A stretch of 64,000 nucleotides of DNA from Magnolia sinica (taxonomy: Eukaryota > Streptophyta > Magnoliopsida > Magnoliales > Magnoliaceae), in contig NC_080582.1 of the NCBI RefSeq assembly GCF_029962835.1, positions 18,298,032 through 18,362,031 on the forward strand, written 5' to 3'. The notes beneath the pieces were generated by a model. The model was not told the origin of the DNA, did no database searches, and saw only the letters and a program-made list of their open reading frames with translations. The position numbers were made by a program, and so were the translations under genes. How positions within the stretch are numbered: the first letter of the stretch is position 1; each line of letters begins with the position of its first letter. Shown here piece by piece: positions 46,291 to 56,108 of the stretch.

Positions 46291-46663
46291 GAACTTGGGT
46301 TGGGGGAGGATTCTGACCAGAAGCCGGTGCCCGAGGGGGTTGACGCGGGGGCCCCTAAGGTCTTGTACTCCTCGGTGCGGAATGACCTTCCACAACCAGA
46401 CCAATCGACTCAGGAACAAGGTTTTTTTGAGCAAGATGTGGTTGTGGCTCCTGTCATTGTTGCTTCATCTGGTTGATCTCATTGTGCAAGGCTTGTATGT
46501 CGCCTTGCATCGCGAGGTACTTGCTTGCCCAATTGCGCCCTAGGGCCGATTCGGGGTGAAGTAATGAAGAAGAACGAGTTTGTTTTGATTCCACAGCTAC
46601 TAATTTCTTCTTTCTTCTTGCCATAATGCTTAAGAACAGGAACCTAACCTTTCATATTAGATT

Positions 46664-46682
46664 CCCACAGACGGTGCCAAAA
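46664..46682 (-). other. Gypsy primer binding site
   Basis: The minus strand reads tggcaccgtctgtgggaa next to the 5' LTR, resembling the tggcgccgt-type primer sites used by many plant gypsy elements (tRNA-Asp/Arg-like complement). The tRNA identity is not settled. Confidence 0.6.
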
Positions 46683-46683
46683 A

Positions 46684-47602
46684 TGTTGATGATAAAATCC
46701 GAATCACCCTCCAGTACTCCGCACGGCGTACCTCCGAGGAACCCTGACCCTGCACAAAGGGTTAGCAAAAGAGACCCTAGCTAAGCTGGGGGACCCTCCG
46801 ATGCCTAAGTCAGGTGAAGGGAATCTGGGTCTAAGTTGAAGTGTAGGGGGAGAGTGCAAGATGTTGCGTACATGTAGCAATGGGGTCTCACTATATTTAT
46901 ACCGAACCATCGGAGGGTTTAAGTCCGTTAATCTCAGCACGATTTGCTCAATCAATGGGATTTTCAGATCGTGGAGATGTTACACGCAGTCCAGGGATCA
47001 TGTAGCGTATCTGTGGGTGAGGTTATCAAGCATGTCTGCTTAAGGCAGTTTCTTAGTTTAGCGTTTGAGATGTCCACATTCCGTCCCGGCCTTGGCTTGG
47101 GACATCTTTCTTTGGACGAAGATGAGGACAAGGACGAGGCCTCAGCTCAAATGTCCTTCTTCAGATGAAGATGAGGACGAGGACGAGCCCCTGGCTCAGA
47201 TGTCCTTCTTCAGATGAAGATGAGGATGAGGACAAGCCCTCAGCTCGGATGTCCTTCTTCAGATAAAGATGAAGATGAGGACGAGGCCCCGGCCAAGCCG
47301 TTTCATTGGTGGAAGCTCACCTTGCCCGGCCTAGGGTCATCATCTTGAAATTCGATCGCGCTTGATGTGATGTTCTCTTTCTAAGGCCTTACCATCGATT
47401 TGTTAGACGCGTATTGCGTCATGAGTCAGAGCTGAGTGTCGATCTAGACGGAGTGTGACTTAGCTTCATTTATCTGTTAAGCATACTGGAGGTCTTCCTT
47501 CTCCTTAGTAGTGTTCATTATTTCGGATACTCTGGTGTGTCCGACCGGATTAAAAAGATGTTGGTTCTCGGAATTGTAAGGGGCTCGGATCTTCCCATAA
47601 CA
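46684..47602 (-). repeat. Gypsy 5' LTR (right in window)
   Basis: 919 bp, with the same internal gaagatgagg tandem block at 47108-47300. The two LTRs look roughly 90 percent alike by eye, implying an insertion of considerable age. Confidence 0.9.
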
Positions 47603-47919
47603 ATCCCAATTCTAGAGGTGCTAGGGCGTAGGGCAATGTATATGCTCTAGCCGAGTATCAAAATAATTCCTCTCCAAGAATATGGGAGGGCAGTTTTGAG
47701 AGGGAAGAGTTATTCGATACTCGGGCTGCATATGAGTCTTTATACTCAGGCACCTGGAGATGGCACACGTGGAACATGTCCACTCAAGTAAAACCCACTA
47801 AAATATAACACCCACCGTCTCTAAGTTACAATTTATTTCCAATAAACGGACGGTGAGATTGATGATACCCAATGAGTCGGCTTACTTGATAGTTGGGCCA
47901 AGATGCGCATTCCTACAAT
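47603..47919. other. Intergenic spacer between gypsy element and hAT-like element
   Basis: Nothing recognised. The two inverted phrases tcgagtatcaaaataattcc (near 47652) and attattcgatactcggg-like sequence (near 47708) suggest a small MITE relic. Confidence 0.4.
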
Positions 47920-48400
47920 TAGATAGAATTGGGACCGATCTGATGGATCTGACCCGATCCAACGGATCCAAACCGATCTGATTCGAATCAAAGGTCAAGA
48001 TCGAGCCAGATCGAGTTGGCCCAGTCATATCCGACCGTTCATCAGATCGAGTTCAGATCAATGTCAATCCGGACCGATCCGATCCGATTGAATCTGATCT
48101 GGAATCCAATCCAATTCGATCCGAATGAGGTCTATTAATAAGTATATATACCTCATTTTTTGTTTAATACCATAAAATGATCTTAAAAAATAGATGGATG
48201 GCATAGATGAAATAAATACATCATGGTGGGGTCCACATAACACCAACTACGAGCCATTGGATGGTGGTAGGGGCGTAGTCAACCCGTTGTCTCAGCACAT
48301 GGCTCTAGGTGTGCATCGAGCACTGAGATGTGACAGTTTGATGTAAGGAGAAGCGGACTCGTAGCGAGTAACTCACAATGGTTAACATGTTAGGTAAACT

Positions 48401-48824
48401 CTGTGAGGCCCACCATGATATATTTATTTTATCTGCTCCGCCAATCCATTTTAATAGATAAATTTAGGTGTTGAACCCAAAAATAAAGAATATACAATGT
48501 TGAAATGGACCACACCAAAGGAAACAGTTGAATTAAACGTCTACCATTAAAAAATTCTTGAAGGCCACAGAAGTTTTGGATCAAGCTTATATTTTTTTCC
48601 CCCTTCATCCATGTATGCATGATGTAATGAATACTTTGGATGACAATAAACATCACTGTGGGGCCTATCAAGGTTTCAACGGTGGAAATCATTATCCCCA
48701 CTGTTTCCTATGGTATGATCCACTTGATCTTTGTATATGCTTCAAGTTTGGGCTCAACCCCTTAAATTAGATGAAAAAATGAATGTACGGAGTGGTTAGA
48801 GTACGTACATTCAAGGTGGGCCCA
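48401..48824. mobile_element. MITE, GTGGTCCAC family, full-length
   Basis: It runs from ggcccaccatgatatattta to acattcaaggtgggccca, with inverted ends. The centre carries aatggaccacaccaaaggaa and its counterpart tatggtatgatccacttgat. A further half-copy ends at about 48250 (ggatggcatagatgaaataa). Confidence 0.75.
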
Positions 48825-48967
48825 ACTGAGTTTACTCAGTACGATAGGAGCCTTCTGCTGCAATCCGATTTCCTGAGGCAGGATTTCTTGAGGCAGAAGA
48901 TAAAGAAGAGGCGGATTGGCAGCGGCAGGTGTACCACGCACAGTTATGATGTATTGACATCAGCAAG

Positions 48968-49259
48968 TTCTGTGGGTCCCATCATGAGTTGTGTGTTATA
49001 TCCAAACCGTCCATCCATTTGGCCTGCTCGTCTTAACACTTGAAACGAAAAATAAGACAGATATAAAGATCAAGTGGACCACACTGCAAAAAGCAGTGAG
49101 GGTTGAACGTTTACCATTGAAACTCTTTTAGGGGTCACAAGTTTCGGATCAATATGAAATTTGTTTTTCCACTTCATCCATGTAGTTGTGACCTCATTAA
49201 TAGATTGGATGGAAAATAAACGTTATGGTGGGCCCTAAGAATTTAATGGTAAAAATCAT
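48968..49259. mobile_element. MITE, same family, truncated
   Basis: It begins gggtcccatcatgagttg and contains caagtggaccacactgcaaa and atggtgggccctaagaattt. The second half is missing. Confidence 0.7.
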
Positions 49260-49513
49260 ATTTTTTATTTTTTAAAAATTTTTAGAAGATGGATCCGAAC
49301 AGTGCCCAACCCAATCTGAATCGGTTTTTTTGACAGAGTCAGACTCAGTTCGGATCAGGCCAACCATGCAACAAATCGGATCGAGTTAGAGGACCCGGCC
49401 TTGATGCTTGATCGGATCGAGTTCGGTCCATACATTGAAAATTTCGGACTGAATTGAATTGTACCCAATCCGGTCCGACTCGACTCGATGCCCACCTCTA
49501 CCTGCAATAAGAA

Positions 49514-49668
49514 GCTAAGTTGGGCCCTTCGTGATGTTTGTGAGAAATTCATCTCATTCATCTGTTTTGCCAGCTCATGTTAAGGCATGAGCCCAAAAAT
49601 GAGGCAGATCTAAATCTCAAGTGGGCAGCATGACAGAAAACATGGGTAGGAAAATGCGTACCATTGAA
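49514..49668. mobile_element. MITE fragment, same family
   Basis: About 155 bp containing ggcatgagcccaaaaatgag and tctaaatctcaagtgggcag. It breaks off where a tcgagc-rich element begins (49669). Confidence 0.65.
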
Positions 49669-50310
49669 TAGAGTTATACACAAGTTGAACAGAGTCGAGC
49701 TTGGCACAACTCGACTCACCTTGGCCACTAGCTGACCTAGCTCTAACTTGGCTCAGCTCGGTCTTCAAGCTTGATTGGCCAGCTCGGCTCAACTCGGTCC
49801 TCGAGCTTGACTGGCTAGCTCGGGCCAGTTCGAGCTTGTGCAACATTTTCTCAAACACATAGAGTACACCTCCAATTTCTTATAGTATGCAAAACAACAA
49901 CAGCAGTTTACAGGTATTTCATCAAACACTTAGTAGCTAGCATCAAAATCAATATACAGTGATAGTTTTATCATGTAATGCTTCTTTTTTTTTTGTAGTG
50001 ATTTGTTTCATATCCATACCTTCCTCGCCACCAACCGATTCTGCAGAGAATGTATGCACTTGAACCAACACTTGATTGAGCCATTTCATTAAACACTTGG
50101 CAAGCAACATCAATATCAAAATAAACGAGAGTCATTGAGCTGGTTTGATTCGAGTTAAGGTTCGATCTAAGTTGATTCGAGCTCGGTCAAGCTCGAACTC
50201 AGCTCGAATTTTTTTTCAAGCTTCAAAAATCAGCTCGACTCGACTCAAACTCAATTTCAAACCGAGTCGAATCGAGCTTTTTCGAGTCATGATGTTTTCA
50301 TGCCATCCTA
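49669..50310. repeat. gagctcg/tcgagc-rich segment
   Basis: Two stretches (49680-49850 and 50130-50290) of ctcggctcaactcgg and gattcgagctcggtcaag type sequence flank AT-rich sequence. Within that lies a diverged duplication of catcaaacacttagtagcta (49920) and cattaaacacttggcaagca (50092). It starts tagagttatacac, hAT-like, but the right end was not identified. Confidence 0.45.
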
Positions 50311-50384
50311 ACGATTTACGAGGTCATTCCTACTGGGATGAGCTGAAAGCATAAAATTATTAGCGTGGTTCAAAACTTCCGCGG

Positions 50385-50560
50385 CCGCAAAAATGTTTCA
50401 ACAATGGACATTCAATCCTCCATGTTTCTAATTATAAAGTCCACTTGAGTTTTGGATTGGCCTAAATTTTTAGCAGATGTCTTGACATAATCTGACAAAA
50501 TTGATGAATGAATAGAATTTCTCGCAAACACCATGTTAGCCCCACATAGCTTCTGACCAC
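50385..50560. mobile_element. MITE fragment, same family
   Basis: Half-copy from caatggacattcaatcctcc through gtccacttgagttttggatt to acaccatgttagcccca. Confidence 0.55.
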
Positions 50561-50659
50561 AGGAACTTGGGAGGCAATCGGCGTCCTTTGGGACAAAGCA
50601 TCTTGACGACGGATGCTCGTGGATTAATTGAGTCGGGGTAACGGCTTAGTGAGTGAGTC

Positions 50660-51024
50660 CCTCAACATGGGACCCACGTTGTTGCCGTATGTGATCTCAA
50701 TTGGACCACACCACTGAAAAAAGTGGTCATTCACCACTTAAACTTAAAACTTCTTGTGGGCTACAAAAGTTTTGGATGACACTGACATTTATATTTTTCC
50801 TTCATCCAGGTCCGTCCATGTGACCTTATCAACAGGTTGTATGGCAAATAAATATTATGGTGTGCCCTAGGAACCTTTTAATGACAGGCGTTCAATGATC
50901 ATAATTTCTTGTGGGACTAGAAATTTGGATCTGCTTGATTTTTGGAACTATGCCCTAAATGAGCTGGAAAAAATAGACTGAGTGGATATATAACACATAC
51001 ATCAAGGCAAGCCCAACGGTTGAC
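50660..51024. mobile_element. MITE, same family, nearly complete
   Basis: From catgggacccacgtt-type start through aattggaccacaccactgaa, cttatcaacaggttgtatgg and agaaatttggatctgcttga to acacatacatcaaggcaagc. Confidence 0.7.
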
Positions 51025-51189
51025 TGACCCACTAAGCTGTTACCCAGACTCACCTAATCTGTGCCGCGGACTACACCTTGCGGTGGCCCCATCTTATGCA
51101 AAATGCCCTCTTCATTTGATACCCGAACGGTAGAGCTAGCATTTCTCTTCATTTAGCGTGGGCAGCATCAACGATACATGCATATCATG

Positions 51190-51400
51190 TTTTTCTGACT
51201 CGGTGATCTTGAGTCAGGTTAGGACTCGAGCGAGTCAGGGCTGACTCATCCGAGTACGTCCAAATCGCTGACATCGTGGGGTGACTCAGGGTATCAAACC
51301 AGATCAGACTGACCCGGACTCAACCGAGTCCAAGTAGTCTTGGACGACTGACATCAAAGTCGGACGAGTCGTCAATCTATGTACTTTGGGGGACCAACTT
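51190..51400. repeat. gactcag/gagtcgg-rich segment
   Basis: Short symmetric repeats of gactcgagcgagtcag type, like the interiors of the hAT-like elements nearby. No termini were found. Confidence 0.4.
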
Positions 51401-51680
51401 TTGGAACGACTTGGATCTTACGACAAGTTATGGACGCGTGTCAATCATCTGTTTGCATGTACACCCGTGTATCACTACTCGGTTTGACTGTAATCTCTTA
51501 AAAAATAAGAAAGAAAAGATAAAGCTGGTGATTCACTGGACCACTTGAGAAAAGGTATTACTGGTAGGAGGATTGGCATGTGCAATACATGTGAAGAAAG
51601 CAGCGAAGAAAAAGGTTCTGGATGGGAGTGGATTAGGCATTAGTGTTACCCGAGTAACATGTTAGTGGTTGTTGCCATGA

Positions 51681-52555
51681 ACAGGGGCCCACCTTATGTG
51701 TGTGTTGTGCATTTCCATCAGTTTTTCCATCTCATTTTAGGGCATAATCGTAAAAATGAAACTGATCTAAATCTCTGAATGGACTGCACCACATGAAAAA
51801 ATGGTCATTGAACACCCACCATTAAAAACTTCCCAGGGCCAACTATAATGTTCATTTGCCATCCGATCACATTGACATGAATAGAATTGGGCATCGAGTC
51901 AAGTTGGACCAAGTTAGGGTTGACCCGACTCTCGATCCGATTTTGAAATATACCTTACTCGAACTCAACCCAACTCAGTACGGAGTCCAGCTTGCCTAAC
52001 CCGATATGAGTCAAGGTTTGGCTTGGACTAATCCGAACCAAGTTCAGGTGCAATGGGTAACCACAGGCTGAAATAGCAACCCAAAACCTATATGCACCTG
52101 TTGATTTAGGGTTTTTTTTTTCCTCATATGTATGAGTCGGGTTTCAGATTGAGTCGAGTTAGAACCGAGTTAGATTTCGGGTCAAGTCGAGTTAGTAGGT
52201 GACCCGAACTCGACTCGGTTTGAGTTTGGATTAGACAAAGTCTACTCGGTTCGGATCAAAACACCCACTCAGTTCAAATCAAGTCGGGTCTAAATGAGTG
52301 GGACGAGTCAAGTCTGCTGAGTCAAGTCGTCCTATGCCCAACTCTAGATGTGAATGAAGGGAAAACACAAATATCTACTTGATACAAAACTTTCATGGCC
52401 CTCAAGGAATTTTTTAATGCTCGATATTCAATCCCTCTTATGTGACCCACTTGCGATTTGAATATGCTTCATTTTTTAGTACCATGACCTTAAATGAGAT
52501 GGAAAAACTTAAGGAAAGCCAGGATATACAACACATATATCAAGGTGGGCCTCAT
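51681..52555. mobile_element. MITE split by a younger element
   Basis: Left half 51681-51881 (gggcccaccttatgtg ... gccatccgatcacattgaca) and right half 52347-52555 (tgaatgaagggaaaacacaa ... atatatcaaggtgggcct) join into one ordinary family member once 51882-52346 is removed. Confidence 0.8.
51882..52346. mobile_element. 465-bp hAT-like element nested in the MITE
   Basis: Inverted ends tagaattgggcat and atgcccaactcta. Flanking 8-bp sites are gacatgaa (51874-51881) and gatgtgaa (52347-52354), 6 of 8 matching. The interior is rich in gagtcgggt/gacccgact repeats. No coding capacity. Confidence 0.75.
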
Positions 52556-53223
52556 ATTTAAGGTAGTGTTTAAGGTAACACACACAAACTTGTTACTTGG
52601 GTTACACCTAATATACTCCCATATAGCTGTGTGTAACATGTAGACATAGAAAGAGAAAAATATTCACAATAACTTTTATGATAAGCGACTTAACTACTTC
52701 TTATCCTTAACTACTTTTTATCGGGTATCTTAGCCCATTCAAATTTTAAATTAATCTCATTTTAGAAATGTTTTAAAATGAGCTATTGTAATAATGTACC
52801 GAGTGAATTTCACAAAGTCATTATGATAAGTTTCAAAGGCCCATTATTTCATGGGCTTCTTAATATAACATTATCTATGCAGGCTACACATAAAGAAGGT
52901 CATATATAAAGAAGAGTTCTTTGAGAGAATTAGCCAAACTCTGCTTAAATTATACAACATAGAGATATAAGCAAGCATACTAATGAGATACACGCAAGAA
53001 ATCATGCCACTTGCTAAATTTAAAAGGGTGGGTCCAGATCCAGGCAACGTGCAACCATAATAGATTTGGTGCGATCTTATATATTGACATTTGTGACATA
53101 GGTGGCGTAACCACTTTCAAATGTATTTTGTGTGTTCTCATCCTTGACAAGAGAATGTGGCCCAATCAAATGTCACCATGTGAGAAGCCACAGCCTCACC
53201 TAACCGGCTTCATACACAGTATA
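52556..53223. other. Intergenic, no gene recognised
   Basis: AT-rich sequence between MITE copies. Short frames near 53000 on both strands carry no motif. Confidence 0.5.
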
Positions 53224-53674
53224 TAGCTGTACACGAGCTGAACCGAGTCGAGCTTGGCTCAGCTTGACTCGGCTAGCAAGCTATTCCAATTTGAACTTGG
53301 CTTGGCTCGAACGTCGAGCCTAATTGGCTAGCTTGGCTCGGCTCGGCTCAGTCGGTAGCTCGAGCTAGGTTGAGCCGAGTTCAAGCTGAGCTTGAGCTTG
53401 ATCTTTCGAGCCGAATTCGGGTTCTAGTTAAGATTTTAGAATTTTAATATATATAATATGTATAACTTATAATTTATTTAAATATAAATATTTACAAAAT
53501 ATTTATATTAAGTGAATCTGATCCAAGGCGAATTGATTCGAACCAAGTCAAGTTCTGAGTCGAGCTCGGTCTAGCTCAACTTGGCTCAAACTCAATTTTG
53601 AGCCGAGTCGAATTGAACTTTCCGAATTGAGTATAGCGAGTTAACCAAGCTAACCCGATTCATGTACAGCTCTA
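53224..53674. mobile_element. 451-bp hAT-like, cgagctc-rich element
   Basis: The ends tagctgtacacgagctg and catgtacagctcta are inverted. Nearby duplicated sequences are atacacagt (53212-53220) and atacacggt (53675-53683), 8 of 9 identical, leaving a few extra bases at the left edge. The outer thirds are ggctcggctcg-type repeats and the centre is pure AT. Confidence 0.75.
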
Positions 53675-54564
53675 ATACACGGTTCTTCACGAGTTCACGA
53701 GGTCAGGGCCTCACCTAACCGACTGCGCATACATAGTTGCTAAAAAACAAAAAGGAAAAACTTTAATACTCTGGCAGACCTGGGTAAATAATAAACAGAC
53801 TCTTAAAGATTACATACATGGCATGTGAGTCAAATGAAACCGTCTGGCCTGTTTGGATGTTTCATGAACGTAACTTGCACTCGTTTGATCATCTAACCAT
53901 GAAAACAGGTAGACATTTACTGAAGAGTTAAAAATAAAGGAACAAAAATTCCATACCACGTGTGCAATTTTGAAGTGCCTGCGTATCAAGCCTCCACTAC
54001 CTGAGCACGCATCTCCCCTTTGAGTGCGGATCCGGTGTTTCCTGGAGTCACGAACTCCCTGACTCCAGCGTTTTCATTGGTCCACGTCACTGTAAGTGCC
54101 ACGTCACTAGTTTTTTTAAATATATTTAAAAAAAATACATTTAATGAGAAGTATAATGGAGACGTTAGACATGGACGTGGATTGGCTAGTCCCCCCACCA
54201 GTAGCTCCTGGGCTGGTGCCTTAACATTGGTGCATCAGAGTGGGTCCCATCACGCCCATCGAGGTAAGTGAAATGACATTAACAAACGGCGTTATAGCCC
54301 GTTTCACCCAGTATCTGCTCAAGATGGGAAAAAACATCTGAATTCTCTCCTGCCTCTCCCTCTCTCAAATCCTACAAAAACCCAAATTCTCTCCCACTCT
54401 CCCTCTCTCAAATCCAACAAAAACTAGCATGTCTCTGTTGCATCTCACGGTGTGCTAACCCCAATGCATGAATTGAAGCTCAAATCCAAAGCCTCTCTCA
54501 AGCACACCATAGGAGCCCTCCATTGTTCGACAGAAATCCAAACACTCCACATCAGGTCTGTCTG

Positions 54565-54605
<41 letters not shown>

Positions 54606-55727
54606 TTTGCAACAGCCTAGGAATTTTGGGGATTTGGAGATTTCTCATTTTCGAATGTAGATTTGGTTATTTTTCAGCTTCGTATGTGGATTTTTAGGAT
54701 TTGGGGATTTTTCAACTTCGGAAGTAGATTTTAAAATTTGGGGATTTTCCAACCTGAATGTGGAAATTGATTTGGGGAATTTTGCATCTTCTTCTTCTTC
54801 TTCTTTTTCTTTTTCTTTTTTTTCTTGTTTTCCTTTTTCTTTTTCAAATTGAATGTTGAGGGCTAGTCAAAGTGGCACTCATTGGCCCTGCCTGAAACCC
54901 TCTTTTGTATAGCCTTGTTCCCGAGATGAAATGAAATATTCATTTGTCTGAAAAAAGAAAAGAAAAGAAAAAAAAGAAGCGGCACCTACCTGATGAGTAG
55001 TCCGGATTTTGAGGCTTGGGAGCATAATGTTATCATGAAATTCAAGTAGGGAAGGGGTTTAACCATGTGACATGTTGGTGGGAAGGAGAAGGTTGCATTT
55101 TTCTTTTTCTTTTTCCACCCCTCCCTCCCACTTCTCCCTCTATAAATAAATGAATAGGTATAAAAATGTTTAGGCTTGCTTGTTCCCACAATGCAATCAT
55201 TTAGAATTCCCCATATATGTAGGTCACATGGCAAAACTTTTGTCTCAGTCCATGAGACTCAATATAGAGGTCGGTTAGAAATGTTAAAATTCCATATGAG
55301 TAGTTCTTTTAGATGGTTAACATCTTTGGTCGTTGAGATTCCTTCAATGTGGTCCATGTATGGGGCGAGGTTTTGGAATCATCTGGATCATCATATGGTG
55401 GGCCAGTAAGGAAAGCCTCAGCATTTCTGAAATACGTAAGTTATTTCATTTTTTGTTAGAAGATGGAAACACCAAATGGGCTTTGGATTAGGGATGGCAC
55501 AAAATCTGAAGTTGATATGTTATAGCTTTAAAAGGTTATAGAGCTTTTGTTTTCATGGGTTGGGTTGAAATCAAATATAAATTATGTTTCTCATAATGTG
55601 TAGGAAAGGGGAAAGTGAAGAGGATGGTTTAGGGCATGAGGTTCCTGCACCTACTCCTAATGGTAAAGAAGGAATTGACTTGCCATTGTTTTTTTTTTTT
55701 TCAAGAATAGGATTTCACTTCTTTCAA

Positions 55728-55731
<4 letters not shown>
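53675..55731. other. Region upstream of the FAR1-like pseudogene
   Basis: 54340-54430 has two copies of ctctccctctctcaaatcc with caaaaac, followed by (TC)n at 54567-54598, like a plant 5' leader. A splice-like ttgcaacag occurs at 54610. 54840-54960 ends in a LINE-like tail (atgaaatgaaatattcattt plus A-rich). No convincing coding exon was found. Confidence 0.4.
54567..54598. repeat. (TC)n microsatellite
   Basis: 16 uninterrupted TC dinucleotides. Confidence 0.95.
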
Positions 55732-55798
<67 letters not shown>

Positions 55799-55853
55799 TA
55801 GGAATCTTTCTTTCTTACAGGTTTGCTCATTTGGTGATCACAACCATCGCAAG

Positions 55854-55885
<32 letters not shown>

Positions 55886-56098
55886 CTTTTTTTTTTCTTT
55901 TTACAAGTCTGTTCATCTAGTAGTTGTTATTATATTCATGAGTTTGCCATTTTGCTGTTGCAGGCCATTTAAAAGAGGTACTGGAATGTCGTAACATGAT
56001 GTAAAATGTGAGAATTCAACCCAGTAAGATGAAGATCTTTTTTTTTTTTTGTCGGAATATATATATAACAAGATGAATGCTTTTTTACTTTGAAGGTT
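55732..56098 (+). repeat. Left arm of a long inverted duplication, starting with (AT)32
   Basis: 55732-55795 is (AT)n. 55796-56098 (ggaatctttctttcttacag, gatcacaaccatcgcaag, tgcaggccatttaaaagagg, gatgaagatcttttt) recurs in reverse orientation at 62600-63106. It contains two exon-like pieces after acceptors; the second reads HLKE-LE--NMM. Confidence 0.85.
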
Positions 56099-56108
56099 GA
56101 TTGGTAAA

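Larger units (their letters stand above)
36534..47602 (-). mobile_element. Ty3/gypsy LTR retrotransposon, Tat lineage
   Basis: An 11.07-kb element on the minus strand. LTRs 36534-37439 and 46684-47602 both start TGTTGAT and end ATAACA. The flanking target sites atctc (36529-36533) and atccc (47603-47607) match at 4 of 5. Order on the minus strand: 5' LTR, primer site, gag, protease, RT, RNase H, a second (archaeal-type) RNase H, integrase, a ~3.8-kb tail, 3' LTR. The extra RNase H and the antisense ORF in the tail are known traits of Tat elements such as Grande and RIRE2. Numerous stops make it non-functional. 37440-38089 and 40460-41240 are non-coding parts of the tail. Confidence 0.92.
47920..49500. 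mobile_element. hAT-like, gatcc/gagtc-rich element with nested MITEs
   Basis: Ends: tagatagaattggg at 47920 and cccacctcta ending at 49500. Flanking 8-bp sites are cctacaat (47912-47919) and cctgcaat (49501-49508), 7 of 8 identical. The outer parts (47930-48140 and 49280-49490) are dense in ccgatccgat and ggatcgagttcgg. The middle (48150-49260) is made of MITE copies that appear to have inserted later. No transposase. Confidence 0.65.

Noticed and set aside
54020-54271. 83-codon plus-strand frame near ccacgtcac motifs as a gene
   Set aside because: No recognisable motif. The sequence looks like promoter or MITE material with palindromic cgtcac words.
55700-55994. Ile-Tyr repeat protein frame, also at 63010-63314
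   Set aside because: Translation of the (AT)n microsatellites.
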